DNA of 64,000 bases from Xiphydria camelus. Taxonomy: Eukaryota; Arthropoda; Insecta; Hymenoptera; Xiphydriidae. Positions within the stretch are counted from its first letter, which is position 1; the number at the start of each line of letters is the position of its first letter. Shown piece after piece: positions 55,461 to 64,000 of this stretch. The stretch covers positions 6,706,001-6,770,000 of the forward strand of contig OY783195.1 of NCBI GenBank assembly GCA_963678675.1. The letters are read 5' to 3'. The position numbers were made by a program, and so were the translations under genes. Under the pieces are notes generated by a model. It was given only the letters and a program-made list of their open reading frames with translations. It was not told where the DNA came from and did not search any database.

Positions 55461-55695
55461 CATGGGGAACAAAAAATAGATTTGACTGAATTGACGGTCA
55501 CGAGCGGCGGAACGCCAGTTTAGTTGCCTTGAATTAAATAATTGGGTTATATAGCGATCAACAACTGTTTAAGGACTGTTGTTACAAGCTGTAATCAATT
55601 TCAGCAAATTACTAGTTCAAGTAACTAAATCTGCGTTCCTACGACCGTGACCACTAATTTTGTTCAATCGACTAAGTACATTTTTTTTCTTAGTG
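55461..55695. mobile_element. MITE family H, copy 5
   Basis: CATGGGGAACAAAAAATAG to TTTTTTTTCTTAGTG. GACTGAATTGACGGTCACGA, AATTAAATAATTGGGTTATA and AGCAAATTACTAGTTCAAGT parallel copy 1 at 11,455. Confidence 0.75.
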
Positions 55696-55773
55696 CGGTG
55701 AACTTTATACGCGTATGATTTTTGTCAGGCACTGCATTCAAATGTGCGATGGTGTTATTTCAAGACGTCATTA

Positions 55774-56031
55774 CATTGAGAAAAATAATTAGGTTAAAAT
55801 GACAAAACGCATCTGGTTAAACGTGTTTAGTTATTCTAACCAAAATATTGGTCGGTTGAAACAAATATTTAGCTATTCTAATCAAATGTTTAGTTATTCT
55901 AACCGATCGTTTAGTTATTCTAACAAAAAACTGGTCAGTGTAACCAGACAGATGGATTATCCATATTTTACCAAATGGTTTTGTCACCATCTCCAGCATT
56001 TTTATCTGATTGACAGTTATTTTTCTCAATG
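55774..56031 (-). mobile_element. MITE family A, copy 12
   Basis: CATTGAGAAAAATAATTAGG to TTATTTTTCTCAATG. Four consecutive TTAG(T/C)TATTCTAA(C/T)C sub-repeats at about 22-base spacing (55,826, 55,870, 55,891, 55,913). Confidence 0.9.
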
Positions 56032-56720
56032 TGGAAAATTATAAAAATCGAATTAAAATTTCAACAATTCGGGATAAACGTTGATTTAAAATGGTACAGA
56101 AGAAAATTGCAGCATCCAAAGTCGCGCATGGAGATGAATCTCGTCCGTGCATCGCCCAAACGACAAAAAAATCATCGGTATTTCTCTGTTAGTGGAGAAA
56201 TCGATCCGACTTAATCCCCAAAAACCGCAGTAAGTACCTTGGATGCACGTGCTAGGGGCGCTCCTCGTGAGCGCCGCGATAAGCGCGCGCGCGCTAATTC
56301 GGTTGAGCAATTTGCGCAGTGGACTCTGAAGCTCCGCGCGCGTGATAAGAGGCGAAGTCGTCCACGCGGCTTAGACGCGATCTACGAGCAACGCGACAGG
56401 GATTAAAGCGATGAAAGCGGTCCCGATTATCGATTGCGGGAGATTCGCTCGCGCTCCGCTGCAGCTGTGCCGATGATTTTTCTCCGAATCCCGTCGATTC
56501 GCTCGTTTCTCGCTCGACGCGCTGGGATCGCGGAAGCGCGACGAATCGTGCAAATACGCGTGACGGACTCGTGCGTGACGCCTGATATATTTGCGTCCAC
56601 GTGCGCCCGATACGCGCGAAATCGATGTAACAGCTCGTGTATTTTACGGTGTACATACTTTTACGGGGAGATGGAGTAGGGGAGAAGTTTTTCTCGAGTG
56701 CACCGACGGAATCCTTAATA
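56032..56720. other. Intergenic or intronic, CpG-rich
   Basis: No gene recognised; frames at 56,294-56,761 minus run into a MITE. Confidence 0.5.
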
Positions 56721-57159
56721 CACATAGACAGCAAAAAAGTGGTGTTAATTCTTAACACCATTTCACCGGTGTGGACCTATATGTACTACATCTGGTGTCA
56801 TTTGGTCTTATGCCATTGTTATCTAATACCCAAAAGTGGTCTATATAGGTCCATACCGTAGAATTTGTATAGTGTAGAAAGAAATAATTGCTGATGTCAA
56901 AAAATATTTTCTTCAATTAAAAACACGATGTAACTTCAGGAACAAGCCATGGTTTTCTTCGTGCAAGAAAATTTATGATAGGCTCGAGTAATTGTTTTTT
57001 TTTCTCGCGTGGACCGAATTTCTTCTTCCAACGAAGGTACTCTTGAATCAAGAATAAATATTCTTCGTCCAAGAATCTGTATTCTTAAAAATGTGTAAGA
57101 TCATATGTTCTTGATTCAAGATACATTTTGTTTAACACTAACAATTATTTCTCTCAGTG
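56721..57159. mobile_element. MITE family D, copy 2, with family E in its left end
   Basis: TA, then CACATA, then the inserted E element, then TAGAAAGAAATAATTGCTGA and on to AACAATTATTTCTCTCAGTG before TA. Without the insertion the left end reads CACATAGAAAGAAATAATTG, a proper D terminus. Confidence 0.85.
56727..56874 (+). mobile_element. MITE family E, copy 3, inside family D
   Basis: GACAGCAAAAAAGTGGTG to GAATTTGTATAGTG with TA on both sides (56,725-56,726; 56,875-56,876). Shares CATTTCACCGGTGTGGACC with copy 2. Confidence 0.85.
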
Positions 57160-57346
57160 TAGCGTCAAATCAATCAGATTAAAAATAGAAGAATCAACGG
57201 AGCTAGCGCTCCCTGGATAAGTTTGATGCAATAAATAAGCATCCCCAATACAACGTATCGATCACACATCGCACCATGCATAGATACTCGTCAGTCTCGC
57301 ATAACTCCCATATATAAAACCATGGGTTCGAACAGAAACGACAGCA
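57160..57346. other. Intergenic, nothing recognised
   Basis: Short AT-rich stretch between MITE D and the GT repeat. Confidence 0.5.
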
Positions 57347-57365
57347 GTGTGTGTGTGTGTGTGTT
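57347..57365. repeat. (GT)n microsatellite
   Basis: GTGTGTGT run of about 17 bases marking the start of the CpG-rich tract. Confidence 0.9.
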
Positions 57366-59793
57366 GTGTGATCAGGGCTAATTAATTGCAGGGTCGCATG
57401 CGACTCCGATCCTTTTTCTCCTCCACCCTGAGTACGCGATATACGCATACCGCGCGCCTATTTAGTCACGCAACCGCTACCCCGCAACCTTCCCCATTAC
57501 GGAGGCAAAAAGCCCTCCAGATAGGGGCACTCCGCGATCCTCGACTTCCGACTAACATAAGCGACCACTCGCGGTCTGGACGCTCGATATCGTACGCGCG
57601 CTCGCGTACGCGCGGCGAGAGTCGCGCCAGCGCGGCGACGGCAGCGGCGGTGAATCGTATAGTGGCACAGCTGGTGACCGTCGCCTCTCGCCCACACCCG
57701 CGCGGCGGGTACGCACACGGCCGCGCGGCGCGCGCGCGCCCGCCACCGAGCAATCCGTGGATCCGTGTAACTATAGCGACCGCGGCGCGGTGCGGCCCGA
57801 CCATCTGGCTAGCGCCATCCGCCTTTCCCCGCGCGCGCAACCGTTGCTCTCTATGCCGCTATTTCTCTCTCTCGTATGCGCGCGGCAGCGGTTCTCAGCC
57901 GTTCGTGCGATTTTCCACGACCTCGAATCTTCGATACGTACATATCGGAGGTTGGATCCGTGCCAATGGTTACAAGTAAATTCGCGCAATTTCCGCGCCG
58001 CTGCGGAATTGGCGCAAATTGTGCGCGGTGTCATATCGGGAGATGTTACGAATTCTGTGGATGTGTACTTGTGCGTCAACGCGAATAACTTCTTCATTCC
58101 TCGTTATTATCAGAGTTCTATCGCTCTTTCGTCGCAAGGTCGAATGTTTGCGAAGGTTCTCTCGCGTGTCTCGAGATACAATAAATCAATTTCCAATTCT
58201 ACTTTCATTCTCTCTCTTACCGAAGGCAATAAATACCCGCGAGAATAACGAATGCCGAAACGAGGTCGATCATCCGACGGCTTCACAATTTGCATAAATT
58301 TCGCACAGTCGACCTACGTGACCACTCGCGCGTCATTCTCCGGGTCGCTTCTCTTATTTATGACAGTCGTTAGGGATGTAATAACGTGGGCGCGCATTCT
58401 CATTGCCTGCACTTGGCACGGTTCTGCACTTTTATTCTTCGAGAATCATCGCGACCACGCACGCGCGCGCGGCTGGCAATCGTTTAGTCTCCCTAAATAC
58501 GCGTGAAATAACGGGTGTGCTGCGGCGAGTCGCTAACGCGCCGACACCGCTCTCACACGACGGAAAACCAGCCGAAATCCGGCGTCCGATGCGCGCACCC
58601 GTATCCGGAGTCGGGCGCCGCGCGAAAGCACGCGCGAAAGCGGCAAATAGCCGCTCATTATAACGATCCCCGGCGCGCGGCTGTTCCGAGTTTTGCGCCC
58701 CGATAATTCGAATTGCTAGAATTACTACGTCGAATCTCGTTTCGCGCAAACACGTATGACGGGGAATTCGTTTCCTTCGTAATACTTTCCTGTTTTGTCA
58801 GCTTCCTCCAATCGAAGCCTCCATTGGGCCCCTTCGAACCGCGTGCGATCTGATCTGATCTCCGGGGCGAAGCGCGAGTGCGGGTGCACCGAAGTTCGGT
58901 GGCGAACGAGAAGAGTGAATGGGACGTGATTTATCGGGTGCAGACGACCGCTGTCATGTAACGCCGCTCCGCGGTCGGGCGGCCTTATCGGACCGTTTAA
59001 GATACGTTGGCATCTTACGCGCTCGTATACGTCTTCGCTCGCGCTTCGCTCTCCCGGGGCCATAGATCACTCGGCGTTTCCGTTATCGCGACCATTAGTT
59101 GCCCCGTTAATTGTCTCGTCATTGGTGGTGGGTTCGCGCGCGCGCTGCGCGCTGTCTCTCAGGTCGAAGCGCGCGAGTGACACGACTAACAAATATATTC
59201 CGGTGGCGCGCGCGCGTGCTTAATAACGCGTCGTTAACAGTTCCTCTCGCGGCTCGATCAAAACTGCCTATTCGATTAATTAGGAAGCTGTCGGCGCGCC
59301 GGGGAATCGGTTGCCTCGCGCGGCGCGGCTGTAAAAGGGAAGGAGGAAAAATCCGACGTCCGGGCGCGCATCCTATAAACTTCGCGGCGCGGTCCCTAAT
59401 TTGTCACGGCCGCCGACGAGCCGCGGTGCGCGGACGCCGTTAAATTCTTGCGCCTATTCGTTACGCGGCGCTCGCGCGTCCTTTCCGGGAGCGCGAACGG
59501 TCACGATTTCGTCGCGGCGCTCGCGCGCTTACGAGCGGGCGTGTGCGTTCGTTAGGTAGTCGTTTCGTTAATTGTTTCGTCGTTGGTAAATTTTAATGGT
59601 ACGATATATTCATCGAGAGAGGAGCGCTGGTTTCCGGCAGCGCGAATGGTCACGATTTCTCCTACGCGCACGCGACTGTCAGCGTTAATTGTTTCGTTCG
59701 GTCGATTTCACTTCTACGTTCAGACGGCACCTGAGACGCAATTTTCGCGCGCATACATTCATACATACATATATATCTACGCTTCTTTCGTTT
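57366..59793. other. Long CpG-rich tract, no gene recognised
   Basis: CpG is very dense and frames of 80-200 codons are open on both strands at once (57,386-57,979 plus; 57,466-57,840 minus; 57,757-58,248 plus). The translations are Arg/Ala/Ser/Pro-rich with no recognisable domain. Perfect short palindromes occur (for example CGTACGCG-CGCT-CGCGTACG at about 57,590). It may be a regulatory island or host leader, without direct evidence. Confidence 0.45.
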
Positions 59794-59797
59794 TTAA

Positions 59798-60615
59798 GGG
59801 GGATGATGAGGCTCGTACGATGCGCCATCATGCAGTCTAATTTTTGCTGTGGGATATTTCCACGATTAATATATCTGATATTTAAACTACAAACCAAGTG
59901 TTAATGGCTAAAGCACACTCCAAATTATACCCGAATAGTATGATTTATAACTGTTAATGCTTTATTAAATAAATACACAAACATGAAAGAATTAAAGGGT
60001 TTTAGCGGTAGTTGACCACCGTAGATATTCGTTCACGTTGTATTTATTTGATAAAGCATTAACAATTTATTTAGGATGCGCTTTAGCCATTAACACTTGG
60101 TTTGCAGTTTAAACATCATTAAGAATCCTGTCCTGGCTGGATTCACTAGGGAAGCCGCCGTGTTTCTTCTAAGATTTTAGATCCCTTCTTATTTTCAGAT
60201 AAAGAATATTTCGCTGATGAACAATGGTTTTTTTTTCGATAAGAGACCTTCAAATAGTTACACGTGACTTTAGTTTTGTTGATAACTATTACTTTAATAA
60301 AAACAACTTCACGAAAAGTCCCTAGCACTTCCCGGATTGGACAAATCATTAATAACCGGACTGGAATAGTTTAACGTGAAAAACGAAGACCACGTGTAAC
60401 AATTTGATGATCTCCCTTATCGGAAATACCATGATTCATCAGAGTGAAGTAATTTTTATTTGGAAATAAGAAAGAATTTAAATTCTCACCCCAGTACCAC
60501 CTTTGTACATAAAACATGGAGATTTCACCAACCAGAACAGGTTCCTTAATCTCAAAAACGTCCCACAGCAAAAATTTGGTTACATAAGGGCGCGTTGTAC
60601 TAGCCTTACCTTCGC
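59798..60615. mobile_element. TTAA element N, copy 2, interrupted
   Basis: TTAA at 59,794-59,797 then GGGGATGATGAGGCTCGTAC. The inner words TTTTTGCTGTGGGATATTTC, AAACTACAAACCAAGTGTTA and TAACTGTTAATGCTTTATTA match copy 1, and the mirrored arm follows. The right end (inverted GGCGAAGGTAAGGCTAG) has lost a clear TTAA. The right arm is interrupted at 60,123-60,545. Confidence 0.8.
60123..60545. mobile_element. Second TTAA insertion inside element N
   Basis: 423 bp flanked by TTAA (60,119-60,122; 60,546-60,549). Ends GAATCCTGTCCTGGCT and, inverted, GGAACCTGTTCTGGTT (12 of 16 match). Removing it restores ATCATTAATCTC, equivalent to ATCACTAATCTC in copy 1. A short plus-strand reading FVDNYYFNKNNF at 60,275 resembles the DNYY segment of piggyBac catalytic cores, but stops follow at once, so coding origin is only a suggestion. 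Confidence 0.7.
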
Positions 60616-62243
60616 CGAAAAAAAATCGTCACACCGATAATTAACAGTCGTACGTTCTTTTCCGCCGAGAGCGCGAATGGTCACAATTTCGCGCGCCCAT
60701 TAATCCGCCCCGTTAATTGACCCCGCTAAATTCCCGCGTCTATTTATCACGCGAGGCGTTCGCTCTTCCCTTGGGAACGGGCGAATGGTCACAATTTCGT
60801 CGCGCACCTGTGTCGCGGCGCGTTTCCGGCTGCGCGCGGAGTCGACGAGTTCTCTCATTATACGTGTCGCCAAGAGAGTACGATAAATTCGATATCCACG
60901 CGAACGCGCCGTGCGCGCGGTTTCACGCAGATGTCGCGGACTATTTCCGCAGCGGCCTCCCGGTTCCGAGAAGTGGCAAACGAGCCGGACGATTTCACGA
61001 GTTTACGCGTTCGCCGATCGCACACATCGTCGTACATCCCGCCTCGCACTTTCTCGATCTCCTCTCTCTGACAGTGGCGCGGAAAACGAGAGGAAACGAC
61101 GCATTTCCAGCAGAAATTCCCGGCAGAAAGATCGTTTTCTTCGCGACGCGAGCCGAGAAATTCTTCGCGCGGGGAATACATAAATATGTATATGAATACA
61201 TACGCGTGTATACGAACGTCCCAGGCACCCCGACCGTATATCTTCGCGCCGAGCGAGTTCGTCGATGTTTATGAATGCGGAGATCGAATGAGTGGCGCGG
61301 TGGCGCCTGTCGCTGACCCCGAAGACCCCGGGCAACGGAGTCGACACACGGCAGCGCCGCTGACATCGACCATGTGTCGTTGTGAGATGCCGATAGCGCG
61401 CTATCGCGCCGCGCCGCGCCGAATCCGACTTGGCGCGCTGTAAGCGCGCGCGTCCGCGCGAGATCGCGTTAACCCTGACCGGCCGCGGCGCGCGATTATT
61501 GGCGCGCGGTGACGGGCGGCAGATGGCCGATAGAGAGTCGCGCATCGCGCTTCCTTTATCTCGCTGCGCGATAAGGAGAGTTCGGTTCGTCGATCGCCAG
61601 GTGTCCGTGTCCGTTATCGCGTCGTGGGAGGGGGTCGCTCTTGTCGTCCGACGTTGTCGTGTTTACGTGACTCACGGTCGCGCATTATCGTACGGGCGCG
61701 TATTAGGGATCTCTTTTTTGCCGCGATTAGGTATATTTGAGGGAGGATGCGGGAAGGACCCCGAGTGAGCGGCTGCGTTGATCGAGGAAGAGGGATAACG
61801 AGAAACGAAGTTGTGTACTTTCCACAAAATTTCTCAGTTATCCCACCTGCGAGCGTGCTCGATCGGCGCGAATGCAAACGCGTGTCAATCGCATGTTTAC
61901 GAGTCCGATAACCCGTCGAATGGCGTGTCGCCTGCAACGGGAACGGCGCCTTCTGCGTAGACGCAACATAGTGCGTGCGTAAGCGATATTCGTCGCGCTA
62001 CCGGACGCGCGATCGGATCAACGCTCGTATCGTCGTAGAGCCGACTGATAAGAGCGAGCGCAGTTCAGTCGAGTAGAGGTGCTCGAGTTGATGTCGTGGC
62101 GAGACGAAAGGAGCGATAAATCGAGGAATTGACTTTGTTCGATTTGGCAGATCGGACGAGCTTTTTGCCTTTAAACAGGAATCGATAAAGTGGTTTATTG
62201 ATATTCTGCACTGAAAAAAAAACGCAAGACTCGACAATTTCTG
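60616..62243. other. CpG-rich intergenic, no gene recognised
   Basis: Overlapping frames (60,717-61,274 plus; 61,003-61,545 minus; 61,430-61,768 plus) have no recognised domain. An initiator-like TTCAGTCG at 62,064 follows a GAGCGAGCGCAG context but lacks a DPE at the right distance. Nothing is called. Confidence 0.45.
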
Positions 62244-62542
62244 CACCGGGAAGAAAGTATCAATAGATAATAAATGTAATTTTAAATATGGCGAAATAAA
62301 TACTTTTCATTAGGGCAAGAAGATATATTAGGTATACAACTTTGCTTCCGCCGTTTTCCTATAGATGGCTTACGAGAAAAACGGTGGAAGCAAAGTTGTA
62401 TACCCAATATATGTTAATTATTAAAATGTTTATTTCATTAAAACAGTTACCTCAAAGGATTTAATTCTGACAAATAAATATCGTAACATTTAACGAATGG
62501 TTACTTGGTCCAACAAAAATTTTATTTCGCCATATTCATATA
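62244..62542. mobile_element. MITE family G, copy 4 (right end uncertain)
   Basis: Starts CACCGGGAAGAAAGTATC; TATGGCGAAATAAATACTTT and AAAATGTTTATTTCATTAAA match the copy at 22,276, and TTTATTTCGCCATATTCA is the mirrored end. The last few bases may continue beyond the family A MITE at 62,543 as TTTTTTCGGAGTG (62,947-62,959), which would make that MITE an insertion in this one. Confidence 0.65.
62337..62404. repeat. Small hairpin inside family G copy 4
   Basis: GTATACAACTTTGCTTCC, GCCGTTTT pairs with AAAACGGTGGAAGCAAAG, TTGTATAC around the loop CCTATAGATGGCTTACGAG. Absent from other G copies, so it is a small insertion. Confidence 0.8.
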
Positions 62543-62947
62543 CACACGGAAAAAAATAACCTAGTCAATTTAACTAAAATCCTGAAGACCGTAACCCAAC
62601 CGTTTGGTAAAATATGGATCCTCCATCTGTGTTTAGTTAAACTAGCCACTTTCTGGTTAGAATAACTACACTTAAAAAATAATTAGGTTAACATGACAAA
62701 TCGCATCTAGTTAAACGTGTTTAGTTATTCTAACAAAAATGCTGGTCAGTTGAACTAAATATCAAGTTATCCTAACCAAATGTTTAGTTATTCCAATCAA
62801 AAGTATACACATGTAGTTCAAATTACTAAGCATGTATAATAGTTAGAATAACTAAATATTTGGCTCAACTTACTAGTATTTTGGTTAGAATAGCTAAACT
62901 CGTTTAACCAGATGCGTTTAGACATTTTAACCATGTTATTTTCTCAT
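62543..62947 (+). mobile_element. MITE family A, copy 13, with a second A fragment inside
   Basis: Starts CACACGGAAAAAAATAACC after TA; CCTGAAGACCGTAACCCAAC and TGGTTAGAATAACTA lead to a second, opposite A start (CACTTAAAAAATAATTAGG, 62,668) with GACAAATCGCATCTAG. The outer right arm returns at about 62,810 (TAGAATAACTAAATATTTGG) and ends CATGTTATTTTCTCA. Confidence 0.75.
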
Positions 62948-62961
62948 TTTTTCGGAGTGTA

Positions 62962-64000
62962 AGTGTGAGCGAGCAGAATACACATACACCCTTATACAAA
63001 ACAGAGCCCCATATGTTGCTATATGTAGAAGGGGTTCAGCGCGCCCTAGAACGGTCGTTCCGAGACGAGAAAGTCGACGAACTAATCGCGGGCTCCGATG
63101 AAGACGCCGAGGTTCGCGATAAAGTGGGCGACGTCGCGGCGGGAACGGAAAGAACGGCGAGAGGGAGTGGGGAGAGACGGTGCATGCAGCGGTGCGTCTC
63201 GCGCAATTCGAATGCCGCGGTAACAGGACCCGTCCGCGTCCTCGCACCTTCCCACGCGTCTCGGAAGGTGCGCTTCTCTCGCGGCGCTTGCTATCTGCAT
63301 TTTTAACGCGTCTATCTCCCTCGCGTAATCTTCGTATCGCTGTAATTACACGCAGATAAGTAATGGTACCGCGTGTCGCGTTCCGAAAGCGGAAAATAAT
63401 TCGCGGCGAGGGACAAAGGGACTTAGAGGAAGAGTAAAGAGCGAATTATTGGAATGAAATGGGAAAAATAGATGCGATGCGTATCGTACATACGAATCGC
63501 ATACACAAAATATGGATAAGGATCTCCATGGCACAAAGCGATGGAAAGTATTATTTGAGAAACTATGAAAAAATGTATATCTCATTTTTGGTTTTCGAAA
63601 TTGTCATAAACAATACGAAAATAATGCACATACAAATGCATTATTATTGATGTAATATCCCACATACTCCCTTTGAAAGTGCGGATGATTGGAATGAAAT
63701 GAAAGAAATAGATACGATACATATCATGTATACGAATCACACAGGTACTCAAATCATGCATAATGAATTTCATGGGACAAAGTGATGGAAAATATTATTT
63801 GAAAAACTGTACAAAAGATGTACCTCATTTTCGGTCCTCTTCATCTCATTCATGAATATCAATAAGGACTTTTAGTAGATTTTCATAGACAATGCCAAAA
63901 TGGTCCAGTTATCAATCGCTGTACTATTCGTTATTGTTTCCAATTACGCTGTTGCAATATTCCGCATACTTTCTAATTTCTCTCTGAAATTACAAATAGG
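62962..64000. other. Intergenic to window end
   Basis: CpG-rich at 63,040-63,310, AT-rich after 63,340. Bases 63,446-63,640 and 63,688-63,880 share similar words (GAATGAAATGGGAAAAATAG versus GAATGAAATGAAAGAAATAG; CATACGAATC; GGAAAATATTATTTGA), an imperfect direct duplication about 240 bases apart. No gene recognised. Confidence 0.5.

Noticed and set aside
55820..55935. Regularly spaced 22-base repeats resembling a CRISPR array
   Set aside because: They are internal sub-repeats of a MITE in a eukaryotic context; spacers are 7-8 bases and repeats are diverged.
57386..57979. 197-codon open frame, plus strand
   Set aside because: It lies in very CpG-rich DNA where other frames on both strands are open as well; the translation is Arg/Ala/Ser/Pro-rich with no recognised domain.
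60146..60571. Two minus-strand frames of 66-67 codons inside the TTAA insert
   Set aside because: No recognised domain. A plus-strand DNYY reading is more suggestive but is only about a dozen residues before a stop.
62060..62095. Second initiator candidate TTCAGTCG
   Set aside because: The base at the key DPE position does not fit and no start exon was found after it.

Overview
This window looks like nuclear DNA of an insect, most plausibly a hymenopteran such as an ant. That is an inference from base composition and repeat style, not from a recognised gene. CpG-rich, stop-poor stretches alternate with AT-rich stretches packed with short inverted-repeat DNA transposons (MITEs). There are GA and TC microsatellites and a fly-type Inr+DPE core promoter. 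There are no bacterial-style genes, and I recognise no complete protein-coding gene, rRNA, tRNA or CRISPR array. Most long open frames lie in CpG-rich DNA where stop codons are rare, so they were not annotated.

The one convincing host-gene signal is a TATA-less core promoter at 47,654-47,688 (TCAGTC initiator with GGATGT at exactly +28 to +33). It is followed by a roughly 465-nt 5' leader and a short first coding exon at 48,121-48,172 that ends at a GT donor. The rest of that gene is not identified and may lie in, or beyond, the right quarter of the window after a long intron. Two purine tracts (46,706-46,900 and 47,083-47,132) lie upstream of it.

The dominant content is mobile DNA. At least a dozen MITE families (called A, B, C, D, E, F, G, H, I, J, M, P and Q here; the letters are local) have unrelated interiors. 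All end in variants of CACTGAGAAAAA and sit at TA dinucleotides, as expected if one Tc1/mariner-type transposase mobilised them in trans. They repeatedly inserted into each other. One nest at 8,389-10,633 is about five levels deep, one at 33,054-34,174 is four levels deep, and many others are two levels deep. Removing an inner element often restores the outer one across a single TA.

A second set uses TTAA targets like piggyBac: 16,856-17,262, 18,752-19,138, 35,517-36,482, 46,133-46,282, 59,798-60,615 and 60,123-60,545. The copy at 35,517-36,482 keeps a remnant of a Cys/His zinc-finger tail resembling the end of piggyBac transposases. A third set is PIF/Harbinger with TAA targets: 40,077-40,838, which keeps a transposase N-terminal exon remnant on the minus strand, and the tiny foldback 42,235-42,359. 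A pogo/Tigger-like MITE lies at 13,209-13,503.

Layout: 1-8.4 kb, CpG-rich DNA and single MITEs. 8.4-10.6 kb, deep nest. 10.6-19.6 kb, scattered MITEs and a local duplication carrying a TTAA insertion. 19.6-31 kb, AT-rich DNA with MITEs and hairpins. 31-38.2 kb, CpG islands, the four-deep nest, the piggyBac remnant and a degenerate tandem repeat. 38-46.6 kb, the Harbinger element and MITE chains. 46.7-48.2 kb, the promoter and first exon. 48.2-57.2 kb, putative intron or intergenic DNA with MITEs. 57.4-64 kb, a long CpG-rich tract with two more nested elements.
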